DNA from: DASUPK01 sp963724665
GTDB lineage: Bacteria; Actinomycetota; Thermoleophilia; Solirubrobacterales; 70-9
Assembly (NCBI GenBank): GCA_963724665.1
Contig: CAVRVH010000009.1
Location: 3,787 to 67,786 of the forward strand
DNA length: 64,000 bases
Direction of reading: 5' to 3'
Under the pieces are notes generated by a model. That model was not told the origin of the DNA. It did not search any database and saw only the letters and a program-made list of their open reading frames with translations. The translations under genes were made by a program, and so were the position numbers. The stretch's first letter is position 1; each line of letters opens with the position of its first letter. Shown here piece after piece: positions 1-8,121 of this stretch.

Positions 1-119
1 GGCACCTCTCACCCTAGAGTCCGGGTAGTCCAGGGGCGCAGCCGCCGGTACCGATTACTCCCCTTGTCCGGAGTCGCTCGTCAGTTCTTGGGTCATTCCT
101 GCGTGTAGGCGAGTGCATT

Positions 120-157
120 CCTCAACTTTCGGCCCCCGTAGGCCGAAGGGATTGAGG
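120..157 (+). promoter_or_regulatory. Leader hairpin overlapping the diguanylate cyclase start
   Basis: An inverted repeat pairs CCTCAA (120-125) with TTGAGG (152-157) and CTTTCGGCC with GGCCGAAGG around a CCCGTA loop. The 3' arm contains the GAAGGG ribosome-binding sequence, and its last base is the G of the GTG start, so folding would hide the initiation region. This suggests translational control of the cyclase; the ligand or trigger, if any, is unknown. Confidence 0.55.
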
Positions 158-1647
158 TGAGCTCAAAGGCCCTCCAGAGAGGGATCGTGATCGCGATGGT
201 TCTCGCGACGATCGGCGGCGCGCTGGCGGCCTACTTCGTCTCCAGGCACAACCTCGACTCCACCCGGAGCGACCGCGTCGACAGCGCCCAGATGAGGATC
301 TCCGACGCCCTGCGACGCCGGGCCTACTACCTCCAGGACATCGGCGACATGGTCGGCGTCCACGACGACGCGGACGAGGCGGAGTTCTCGCGCTGGGCGC
401 ACGTCCGAGGCCGCAACGAGGGCGCGATCGTGAGCGTCGAATGGGTCCGGCACTCGCCGAGCGGCAAGCTGGTGCCGCCGAAAGACATCGGTCCCCATCC
501 GATCCTCGTCGCGCCGGTCGATCAGGGGAACGCGAAGCTCGCCGACGCGGTGACTCGGCCGGCCGCCGCTGACGCACTCAAGCTCTCGGCGCTCCACAAG
601 CAGGTCGCCATCTCCGAGCCCATCAAGCTGGCGAACGGCGACGAGGGCTTCTACATGAGCGTGCCGGTGGTGTCCCACAAGGACAGTGGCGAGATCTCCC
701 ACCTTGAATCGCAGAGCGCGATCGTCGGGGTGGTTGATGCCCAGCAGCTGGTCGCCGAGGCGCTGCCGGTGGCATCCAACCCGACCCCGCTTCAGCTCCG
801 CGATCAGGTGACACCCCTCGCCACGATCGGATCCGGCCTCGACAACGCCGTCAACGCGGCCATTGCGACTCCGGGCCGCACCTGGACCGTGAGCGTGGCC
901 GGCGGATCCCTGACCACGAGCGAAATGCTCCTGCCCTGGATGATCCTGCTGGTCGGCGGCGCCCTGACGTTCACCGTCGCATTCATGCTTCGCACCCTGG
1001 CCCGCCGGCGAGACGCAGCGTTGGACCTCGCGTCCAAGCGCTCGGAGGAGCTGGCCGCGTCCCTGGAGGTCGTGGAGCAGGCGAACCGCGACCTCGAGCG
1101 GGCCCGATCCGAAGCCGAGCGACTCTCGCGTGAGGACCCGGTCACCGGCATCTTCAACCGCCGTCACTTCGGCGAGGTCCTCGCCCGCGAGCTCACCGAT
1201 CCCGAGAGCGGCGGCATTCCCGCGGTCCTCCTCCTCGACCTCGATCACTTCAAGCGCGTCAACGACGAGTACGGGCACCTGATGGGAGATGCCGTCCTGC
1301 AGACCGTGACGGACCGGATTGCCTCCGTGCTTCGCTCCGAGGACTGCCTGGCCCGCTGGGGCGGGGAGGAGTTCGCCGTGCTGGCCCCGGACATCGACAG
1401 TGACGGCGTGGCCACTCTTGCCGAGCGTGCCCGAGAGGCGCTGGCCGATGAACCAATCCAGGTGGGCGACGTCTCCATCGAGCTCACCCTCTCGGTCGGA
1501 GCCGCGCTCGCCACCGGCGATCGCCGCACCCCCGACGCCCTCGTCCACGCCGCCGATCAGGCGCTCTACGAGGCGAAGGGAGCGGGGCGAAACTGCGTCC
1601 GGATTTGGGACGCCGGCGGCCGGCCCAGCGAACTCAGCGCACGGTGA
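157..1647 (+). CDS. Membrane diguanylate cyclase, CHASE-GGDEF
   Basis: Makes cyclic di-GMP from two GTP in response to an extracytoplasmic signal. The 496-residue protein has a first membrane helix near residues 9-28, a periplasmic CHASE-type sensor region to about 250, a second helix near 256-278, a coiled-coil linker, and a GGDEF domain from about 326. The active site reads GGEEF near residue 401, with an RSED inhibitory site five residues upstream, so an active, product-inhibited enzyme is expected. The GTG start follows GAAGGG and lies in a leader hairpin. The 3' end overlaps the convergent lysozyme gene by 14 bases. A second c-di-GMP-type gene, the degenerate EAL protein, lies at 9.6 kb. 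The signal sensed by CHASE cannot be told from sequence. Confidence 0.93.
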   Translation: MSSKALQRGIVIAMVLATIGGALAAYFVSRHNLDSTRSDRVDSAQMRISDALRRRAYYLQDIGDMVGVHDDADEAEFSRWAHVRGRNEGAIVSVEWVRHSPSGKLVPPKDIGPHPILVAPVDQGNAKLADAVTRPAAADALKLSALHKQVAISEPIKLANGDEGFYMSVPVVSHKDSGEISHLESQSAIVGVVDAQQLVAEALPVASNPTPLQLRDQVTPLATIGSGLDNAVNAAIATPGRTWTVSVAGGSLTTSEMLLPWMILLVGGALTFTVAFMLRTLARRRDAALDLASKRSEELAASLEVVEQANRDLERARSEAERLSREDPVTGIFNRRHFGEVLARELTDPESGGIPAVLLLDLDHFKRVNDEYGHLMGDAVLQTVTDRIASVLRSEDCLARWGGEEFAVLAPDIDSDGVATLAERAREALADEPIQVGDVSIELTLSVGAALATGDRRTPDALVHAADQALYEAKGAGRNCVRIWDAGGRPSELSAR

Positions 1648-2416
1648 TCTTGGCGAGCCCCGTGCCGAGCCGGTCCTGATCGACCTTCCCTGAAATCCCG
1701 GCGACGGTCCCCGAGCTCGAGTACTGCCAGACGGAATAGCCATGCCCGGCCCAGTTCGACGCCGGTACCGAGGGCCGGGAGACGCCCCACTCGGCAACCC
1801 AGAGCGGGTACTTCGCCTTCGCGAACTCGAGCGTGTTGCCAGTCGCTCCCCAGCTCGCGGCGTTCGTGTAGATCATCGGCTTCCGACCAAGTCGCTTGTT
1901 CACCTTCTTGACCCAGACGCGAATCCAGGTCTTAAGCGTCGCGGCGGTCATGCCGCTGAACGGGGTCTCGACGTCCAGGACGGGAACCAGCTCGCCGCTC
2001 TGGAGCGAGCCAACCGCACCGAGGAACACGTCGGCCTCCGCGATCGCGTCGGCGCGGGCGTCGGCGGTGGTGCCGCCGGCCGCGAAGGCGCGGTGGTAGG
2101 CGCCCACGCGGATACCGTTGGACTCGGCAGCCACGCGGTTCGTGGCGAAGAATGGGTCGGCGCCGCACTGCCCCGGCTTCACGGTGCAGTCCGCACCGCT
2201 GCCTCTGCTCGCCTGGACGAAGGCGAACCTGATGCCACCCGTGGTTGCGACCGTGGGCCAGTCAATCGGCCCCTGGAATCGCGAGACGTCGATCCCCATC
2301 GCCTTGGTGCCCGCGCTCGCCGGTCCGGGCAGCAGGCCCGCCGCCACCAGGCAGAGCGCCGCCAGTGCGGTCGCGGTCGTCTTCCTTTGGCTTGGCCCCA
2401 TCTCTGGATTCTGCAA
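1634..2416 (-). CDS. Secreted GH25 muramidase (lysozyme)
   Basis: Predicted 1,4-beta-N-acetylmuramidase that cleaves peptidoglycan outside the membrane. A signal peptide with hydrophobic core ALAALCLVAAGLLPG is followed by one GH25 domain: MGIDVSRFQG at its start supplies the first acidic residue, VPVLDVET holds the catalytic Asp/Glu pair, and IYTN, LWVAEWG and VWQYSS are family landmarks. About 260 residues is a single-domain length with no extra cell-wall-binding repeats. A TTG start at 2416 has GGAG just upstream; ATG at 2401 is an alternative that keeps the signal peptide. Convergent with the cyclase gene. Could serve cell-wall turnover or attack on neighbours; the context does not decide. 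Confidence 0.9.
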   Translation of the reverse strand: MQNPEMGPSQRKTTATALAALCLVAAGLLPGPASAGTKAMGIDVSRFQGPIDWPTVATTGGIRFAFVQASRGSGADCTVKPGQCGADPFFATNRVAAESNGIRVGAYHRAFAAGGTTADARADAIAEADVFLGAVGSLQSGELVPVLDVETPFSGMTAATLKTWIRVWVKKVNKRLGRKPMIYTNAASWGATGNTLEFAKAKYPLWVAEWGVSRPSVPASNWAGHGYSVWQYSSSGTVAGISGKVDQDRLGTGLAKITVR

Positions 2417-2487
2417 CCCACTCCGGCGGCGATCGGAGCGGGCGATCCAGGGGAGTCAAAGCTCAGTCGACCGGGTAGGCAAAGAAG

Positions 2488-3459
2488 ATGCAGCAAGCTG
2501 GGGGAGCGTCCGCCCCAGACATGGATCTCGTCCATTCGGCCCTGATCTACGGGTCCGACGACGAGTTCACGGAAATAGCTCTGCCCTTCGTGGAGCAGGG
2601 CATCGCGGCCGGCGAGCCCACCCTGGTCGCGGTCCAGGACAGCAGCTTCGAGATCATCCGTGACTCTTTGGGAGGCGAGCCCGAGGGAGTGAATCTCCTG
2701 TCGGCTGAGGAGTGCTACGAGAGCTCCGCGCGCACCCGGGAGCAGTTCAGCCGCTGGACCCGCGAGCGGGCCGGCTCGGGAAGGGTCCGCGTGATGTGCG
2801 AGCCACCCTGGTCAGTCGGCAACGAGGCCCAGATCCGAGACTGGGCCCGGCACGAGTCCGTCATCAACGTCGCCTTTGCCGGTCTCCCGGTGAGCTTCCT
2901 ATGCCCGTATGACGCTCGCGTCCTGACGCCAGAGATCCTCGAGCACGCCCACAGCACCCATCGGGACATCATCGGGCCGGACGGCTCCGTCGCGAGCGAA
3001 ATGTACGAGGACGCGCTCAAGTTCTGCCAGCGGCTCGACTCCCGAATCGAGCGTCCGCCCGGCGAGCCCGTCACCGTGCTCGACTTCAATCTCGCCGACC
3101 TGTACGCGCTGCGGCAAGTGGTCACGTCGGTGGCGATCGCCTCTGGGTTGCCGGAATCGCGGGCCGATGAGCTGGCGCTCGCCGTCAACGAGGTCGCCAG
3201 CAACGCCCTGGTGCACGGGAGCCCACCGGCCACCCTGCGGATCTGGCAGGAGGACGGCGAGCTGATCTGCGAGGTGAGCGACGCCGGGGAGGGGATCAAA
3301 GACGTCCTGGCCGGTCAGCTGACTCCGCCGTCCGACCGAATCGGAGGCCGTGGAATCTGGCTGGCCCGGATGCTCTCCGATGCGGTCGAGATTCGAAACG
3401 GCACGGGCTGCACGGTCTCGATCCACGCGACCGCGCCCGAGTTCGCTCTCACCGTCTAG
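2488..3459 (+). CDS. MEDS sensor with anti-sigma-type HATPase domain
   Basis: Regulatory protein of 323 residues. The N-terminal half (about 10-180) resembles MEDS/DcmR-type sensory domains (HSALIYGSDDEF, then FVEQGIAAGEP). The C-terminal part (about 200-320) is an RsbW-like ATPase with N-box ELALAVNEVASNALVHG, G1 box DAGEGI and G2 box GGRGIWLAR. Proteins with this layout usually act as serine kinases or anti-sigma switches in partner-switching pathways. No anti-anti-sigma factor or sigma factor is adjacent, so its partner lies outside the window. It stands alone between convergent neighbours. ATG at 2488 follows AAGAAG; an internal ATG at 2521 is possible. Confidence 0.82.
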   Translation: MQQAGGASAPDMDLVHSALIYGSDDEFTEIALPFVEQGIAAGEPTLVAVQDSSFEIIRDSLGGEPEGVNLLSAEECYESSARTREQFSRWTRERAGSGRVRVMCEPPWSVGNEAQIRDWARHESVINVAFAGLPVSFLCPYDARVLTPEILEHAHSTHRDIIGPDGSVASEMYEDALKFCQRLDSRIERPPGEPVTVLDFNLADLYALRQVVTSVAIASGLPESRADELALAVNEVASNALVHGSPPATLRIWQEDGELICEVSDAGEGIKDVLAGQLTPPSDRIGGRGIWLARMLSDAVEIRNGTGCTVSIHATAPEFALTV

Positions 3460-3462
3460 CGC

Positions 3463-4650
3463 CTAGATCGCCCGCAGCAGCCCGGAGTCGATCTCGGCCA
3501 GCCCCACGGCTCCGCTGAGCGCCATCGTCAGGTCGAGCTCGGCGAGTAGGGAGCGCAGCACGATCTCGACGCCCTCCTGGCCGCCGAGGGCGAGACCCCA
3601 GAGGTAGGGGCGGCCAACAAGCACGGCGTCTGCTCCGAGGGCGAGCGCCTTGAAGGCGTCGGCGCCGGACCGGATCCCGCTGTCCAGCAGCACCTTCATC
3701 CCCTCGCCGACGGCGTCGACGATCGGTGGCAGCGCGTCCAATGAGGCGATCGCGCCGTCGATCTGGCGCCCTCCGTGGTTTGAGACGACGATCCCGTCGA
3801 TGCCGCGCTCCCGGGCCTCCCGCGCGTCATCGGGGTGGAGGATGCCCTTGAGGACGATCGGAAGAGTCGTCTCCCCCCGGAGCCACTCGAGCCGCTCCCA
3901 GGTGAGATTCGGGTTGGCGAAGACGCCGAGGAAGTGGCCCACCGCGGCGCCCATGTCCTCCTCCGGCGGCTTCTCGAGGGCGTCCTGGAACACCGGATCG
4001 GAGAGATACTGCGCGATCCCGATCCCCTCGAGGAAGGGCAGATAGGCCTGCTGCAGGTCGCGTGGCTTCCAGCCTGGCACGTAGTTGTCGACGGTCAGGA
4101 CGAGGGCGGAGTACCCGGCCGCCTCGGCACGGCGAACGAGGCTGGCGGCGATCTCGTCGTCGTTCGGCCAGTAGAGCTGGAACCAGCGCGGCCCGTCCCC
4201 GTTCGCCTCGGCGATCTCCTCCATCGCGGTTGCTGATGCCGTGCTGGTGATCAGCGGCAGCCCGAGGGTCGCCGCCGCCCTGGCCGAGGCGAGCTCACCC
4301 TCGTCGTGCAGCAGCGTCTGCACCCCGATCGGCGCGAGCATCACCGGGGCGGGCATCCGGGTGCCGAGCAGCTCCAGCGAGAGGTCGCGGACCGAGAGGT
4401 CCTGGCGCAGCACGCGCGGCACGATCCGCCAGCGCCGGAAGGCCTCGAGGTTGGCTCGCATCGTGTCCTCGGAGCCAGCGCCGCCGAAGATGTAGGCGAT
4501 CGCGCGGTCGTCGAGCGACTCACGTGCCTTGGTCTCGAGCTCGGCCCAGGCCATCGGCAGAGTCGGGCGCTCGCCGGCGAGCATCCCCTTCGCGTAGATC
4601 TCGCGGTAGTAGTCGCCGAAGAGCGGGGGAGGGGTTTCCGGTGCGGCCAT
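3463..4650 (-). CDS. FMN-dependent alpha-hydroxy-acid oxidase/dehydrogenase
   Basis: Oxidises an L-2-hydroxyacid, probably lactate, to the 2-oxoacid or, if of the lactate-monooxygenase type, to the decarboxylated acid. The 395-residue TIM-barrel protein has the family's catalytic segment SNHGGRQ, the flavin-phosphate segment RSGADAFKALALGADAV and GRPYLWG near the C-terminus, and MLAPIG in the N-terminal FMN-binding part. The N-terminal region (YYREIYAKG, then AIAYIFGGAGSEDTMRAN) looks closer to lactate 2-monooxygenase than to E. coli LldD. The stop is 3 bases from that of the convergent regulator. The sulfatase gene ends 26 bases upstream in the same direction, so the two may share a transcript. 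Substrate is inferred from family only. Confidence 0.88.
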   Translation of the reverse strand: MAAPETPPPLFGDYYREIYAKGMLAGERPTLPMAWAELETKARESLDDRAIAYIFGGAGSEDTMRANLEAFRRWRIVPRVLRQDLSVRDLSLELLGTRMPAPVMLAPIGVQTLLHDEGELASARAAATLGLPLITSTASATAMEEIAEANGDGPRWFQLYWPNDDEIAASLVRRAEAAGYSALVLTVDNYVPGWKPRDLQQAYLPFLEGIGIAQYLSDPVFQDALEKPPEEDMGAAVGHFLGVFANPNLTWERLEWLRGETTLPIVLKGILHPDDAREARERGIDGIVVSNHGGRQIDGAIASLDALPPIVDAVGEGMKVLLDSGIRSGADAFKALALGADAVLVGRPYLWGLALGGQEGVEIVLRSLLAELDLTMALSGAVGLAEIDSGLLRAI

Positions 4651-4676
4651 TCCCGGACCCTATTGAGCGCAAGCGC

Positions 4677-6293
4677 CTACTTGCTGGTCTGCTTGCCCTT
4701 CTTTGCCTTCGCCAGCGGTTTGGGCGGCTTGCCGATCTCCGCGTCGCACGGCGGCCCGATGCACTTCGTCAGCTTGGCGAGGTGCTTGAGCAGGAACTTC
4801 CGGACCGGGGCGTAGAGGGGGCTCTTGTAGATGGAGTTGAGCTCGAGGGGGTCCTTGGAGAGGTCATACATCTCGCGGCTGCCGTCCCCGTACTTGACCA
4901 GCAGGTAGCGGCCGGTGCGGATTCCGCGGTACTTCGGTGCGGTGATCACACGCGCGAACTGCGCCGTGTGGTCGAGGTCGAGATTCTTGACGTATTTGCT
5001 CACCTTGACGGGGTGGCTCGCCTTGGCCGCCGCCGTGGCCCCCGGCTCGAAGGATGTCCCGGGTGGCCCGGTCTCGAACAGGATCGGCCGGGTCGACTTG
5101 AGTGCCGGGTCCTGGGCGAAGCGGAGGAACGACTGCCCGTCCTGGGGGAGGCCGGGGTTGGCCCCCACAAGCTGGAGGATCGTCGAGGTGATGTCCCCGT
5201 TCCAGACCAGGGCTCGCGGCTGGGAGCCGGCCGGAATGCCCGGCCCGCGGATCTCCAGCGGGACCTGGGTGGACGGGTCGTAGGCGACGAACTTGCCCTG
5301 GTGAAGCCGGTGCTGTCCCTGCATCAGCCCCTGGTCGGAGGTGAAGATCAGATAGGTGTTGTCCAGCGCGCCCCTCGCCTGCAGGTCATTGACGATCTTC
5401 TCGATCGCGTCGTCGACCGAGAGCAGCGTCTCGAGCCGGAGCTGGTAGCGGGTCTGGATCTTGGCGATCAGTCCTGGGCCGAAGCGCTTGATCTTCTTGA
5501 TCCAGCCGGGCTTGTCCGTCACGTTCTTTTCGTTGAAGCTCGGGTCGATCGGCAGCGGCGCGGTGGCGAAGGCGTTCTCGTACTTCGGCTCCGGAGTGGC
5601 CGGGTCGTGTGGGGCGAAGAACTGCACCTGCATGTAGAGCGGGCTGTTCGGGAAGTTCGTCAGGTGGTTGTTGATCCTGTCGACCGCGAGGTCTCCGTAG
5701 ACGGTGGTCGAGTAGTCGTCCGGCGAATACGTCACGTCGGCGCCGTTCTCATCCAGGGTGAAGCCGGTGTATGAGGAGGGCGGCCCGAGGAAGCCGTAGA
5801 ACTCGCCCTTCGAGTTCGAGCCAGTGCCTCCGTTGAACGGCCCCCAGCCCGGTGGGACGTAGGTCTGGTTGGTGACCTCCCCGAAGCCGTTCGGCATCTT
5901 GCCGATGTGAATCGTCCGGTAGCCGTCCGCCTGCAACCAGACCGGCAGGTCGTTCTTGTCGTTGAAGGACTGGTAGCCGCCCGCCGGCGGGGTGTTGCCG
6001 AGGACGCCCGTGTTGTGGGCGTATTCGCCGGTCTGCACGCTCACACGCGATGGGCAGCAGAGCGGGTCGGAGGCGTAGGCGTGCAGGAAGCTCGCGCCCT
6101 GGTTTCCGATCAGGGCCTGGGTCTTGGTCATGAAGGCCATGTCCCGGAACGTCTGGTCGTCCGTGGTGAACATGATCACGTTCGGCTTGCCGCTCGCCGC
6201 GCGCGATGTCTCGCCTTGCACCAGGAGAACGAGCAGGCAGAGGCAGGCGAGTCCCATCGCCGTCAAACCGGCCCTGGCCGCCCGGGTTGGCAT
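4677..6293 (-). CDS. Exported type I sulfatase
   Basis: Hydrolyses a sulfate ester, probably on a sugar or glycan, outside the membrane. I use the ATG at 6293 because it starts a typical signal peptide (LTAMGLACLCLLVLLVQG); the frame stays open to 6437. The metal site begins with DD at residues 45-46. The formylglycine motif is C79-x-P-S-R in DPLCCPSR, so a formylglycine-generating enzyme encoded elsewhere is needed. TSDQGLMQGQHRLHQGK supplies the late metal-binding residues. N-acetylglucosamine-6-sulfatase-like enzymes are the nearest recognisable type, but substrate is not established. The C-terminus ends in a lysine-rich tail (KAKKGKQTSK), a feature shared by other exported proteins here. 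Divergent from the DUF3556 gene across 67 bases. Confidence 0.88.
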   Translation of the reverse strand: MPTRAARAGLTAMGLACLCLLVLLVQGETSRAASGKPNVIMFTTDDQTFRDMAFMTKTQALIGNQGASFLHAYASDPLCCPSRVSVQTGEYAHNTGVLGNTPPAGGYQSFNDKNDLPVWLQADGYRTIHIGKMPNGFGEVTNQTYVPPGWGPFNGGTGSNSKGEFYGFLGPPSSYTGFTLDENGADVTYSPDDYSTTVYGDLAVDRINNHLTNFPNSPLYMQVQFFAPHDPATPEPKYENAFATAPLPIDPSFNEKNVTDKPGWIKKIKRFGPGLIAKIQTRYQLRLETLLSVDDAIEKIVNDLQARGALDNTYLIFTSDQGLMQGQHRLHQGKFVAYDPSTQVPLEIRGPGIPAGSQPRALVWNGDITSTILQLVGANPGLPQDGQSFLRFAQDPALKSTRPILFETGPPGTSFEPGATAAAKASHPVKVSKYVKNLDLDHTAQFARVITAPKYRGIRTGRYLLVKYGDGSREMYDLSKDPLELNSIYKSPLYAPVRKFLLKHLAKLTKCIGPPCDAEIGKPPKPLAKAKKGKQTSK

Positions 6294-6360
6294 CGAACGA
6301 ACATAACGACGGCTGAGGCTCGAAGTTGCGCCGCAGTCAATAGGGTTTCCGCCAGGAGAG

Positions 6361-8121
6361 ATGGGATTCTTCACGCCCTCACCCCCGCCGTTCGAGCTTG
6401 AGGAGTGGAAGGCCAAGCCGCACCTGACGCGGCTCAAGCCGCTGGTGCAGGACTGGGGGGTGAACGGGTTCGGCTCGCCGACCTTCGTCTACTTCATCTA
6501 CGTCCTCAAGCTGATCGTCTTCAGCGTCGGGGCGCTCTTCGTGATCTCGTTGACGCCGGGGCTCGGCAGCCTCGGGAACCTCAGCGATTGGTGGACGCAG
6601 CCGATCGTCTTCCAGAAGCTCGCCGTCTGGCTGCTGCTCTGGGAGATCCTCGGCCTCGGCGCCGGCTCGATGCCGCTCAGCTTCCGCTTCGTGCCGCCGA
6701 TCGGGGGTGTCCTCTACTGGCTGCGCCCGGGCACCGTCCGGCTACCGCCCTGGCCCGACAGGGTGCCGTTCACCAAGGGGACGACCCGCACGTACCTCGA
6801 CGTCGCCCTGTACGGCGGCGTGCTCGCCGCCGGGATCTTCCTGCTGGCCGCCACGGGGGTCGACTCGGCCGCGGGCTCCGCGGGCAAGCTGCCGCCGGCC
6901 GGCATCGCCGTGCTCCTGGGGCTCCTGGGGTTGCTCGGGCTCCGCGACAAGGTGTCCTTTCTCGGCGCACGGCCGGAGATCTACGCGACCATCCTGGCCA
7001 TCGGGCTCTTCCCGGTCCAGCACTGGATCGTCGCCTGGCAGTTCTGTTTCCTGTTTATCTGGTGGGGAGCCGCATCGTCGAAGCTCAACCACCACTTCCC
7101 GTTCGTCGTCTCGACGATGATGAGCAACGCCCCGCTGATCCAGTCTCGGGCGTTCAAGCGCCGGCTCTGGCGCGACTACCCCGAGGACATGAGGCCGTCG
7201 CGAATGGCGTCGTCGATCGCACACTTCGGCACCGTCCAGGAGTTCCTCTGGCCGCTTCTGCTGATCACGGTGGACAACGACACGGTGAGGACCATCGCGA
7301 TCATCGGGATGATCCTCTTCCACCTGAACATCACCTCGATGTTCCCGCTGGCGGTGCCGCTCGAGTGGAACCTCTTCATGATCTACGGGCTGCTCTTCCT
7401 GTTCGGCCACTATGGCGACACCCCGCTTTCGACGATCGGCGATCCGCTGCTGATCGCCTTCCTGGCCGTGGCGCTGATCGGGCTGCCTTTGATCGGAGGC
7501 CTGCGTCCGGACAAGATCTCGTTCCTGCCCTCCATGCGCTACTACGCCGGCAACTGGGCGACGACGGCCTGGCTCTTCCGCAGGGGAAGCGGGGCGGAGG
7601 AGAAGCTCGACACACAGGTCAAGAAGCCGGCGCAGATCATCGTCAAGCAGGTGGGGGAGATCTACGACCCCGAGACGGCTGAGTTCCTCCTCAACAAGGG
7701 GCTGTCCTTTCGCGCGATGCATTCGCACGGCCGAGCGCTCAATGCGCTGCTGCCGCACGCCGTCGACGATGTGGAGGACTACGACGTCCGGGAGGGCGAG
7801 CTGATCTCGAACATCGTCAACGGCTGGAACTTCGGCGACGCGCACTTCCACGGCCGCCAGCTGCTGGAGGCGGTCCAGGAGCGCTGCGGCTTCGGGCCCG
7901 GCGACGTGCGGGTGATCGCGCTCGAGTCGGAGCCCACGGGCTGGGGCCGCGGCCGCCAGCGATACCAGGTCTGGGATCCGGTGGACGGTCTGATGGAGGA
8001 GGGATCGGTGGCCGTCAAGGACATGATCACCCGCCAGCCCTGGCTCGACGAGCGCTACGACCTCCCGGTTGAGGTCGATCGTGGCGCCGTCTCCGGCGAA
8101 GAGCCCGTCCCGGTCGCTTGA
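6361..8121 (+). CDS. DUF3556 polytopic membrane protein
   Basis: Integral membrane protein of 586 residues, recognisable as DUF3556, a family known from mycobacteria and relatives with no firm biochemical role. About eight to ten hydrophobic helices lie between residues 45 and 390 (for example FVYFIYVLKLIVFSVGALFV and WPLLLITVDN). A soluble C-terminal domain of about 190 residues follows, containing the histidine-rich stretches AMHSHGR and GDAHFHG. AGGAG sits just before the ATG. The stop overlaps the TTG start of the FAD oxidoreductase gene (TTGA), so the two proteins are probably made together and may act in one lipid or redox step. Function unknown. Confidence 0.82.
   Translation: MGFFTPSPPPFELEEWKAKPHLTRLKPLVQDWGVNGFGSPTFVYFIYVLKLIVFSVGALFVISLTPGLGSLGNLSDWWTQPIVFQKLAVWLLLWEILGLGAGSMPLSFRFVPPIGGVLYWLRPGTVRLPPWPDRVPFTKGTTRTYLDVALYGGVLAAGIFLLAATGVDSAAGSAGKLPPAGIAVLLGLLGLLGLRDKVSFLGARPEIYATILAIGLFPVQHWIVAWQFCFLFIWWGAASSKLNHHFPFVVSTMMSNAPLIQSRAFKRRLWRDYPEDMRPSRMASSIAHFGTVQEFLWPLLLITVDNDTVRTIAIIGMILFHLNITSMFPLAVPLEWNLFMIYGLLFLFGHYGDTPLSTIGDPLLIAFLAVALIGLPLIGGLRPDKISFLPSMRYYAGNWATTAWLFRRGSGAEEKLDTQVKKPAQIIVKQVGEIYDPETAEFLLNKGLSFRAMHSHGRALNALLPHAVDDVEDYDVREGELISNIVNGWNFGDAHFHGRQLLEAVQERCGFGPGDVRVIALESEPTGWGRGRQRYQVWDPVDGLMEEGSVAVKDMITRQPWLDERYDLPVEVDRGAVSGEEPVPVA

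Noticed and set aside
163..1797. Long minus-strand open frame opposite the diguanylate cyclase
   Set aside because: High GC creates long antisense frames; the product lacks motifs, whereas the plus strand has a full CHASE-GGDEF protein.
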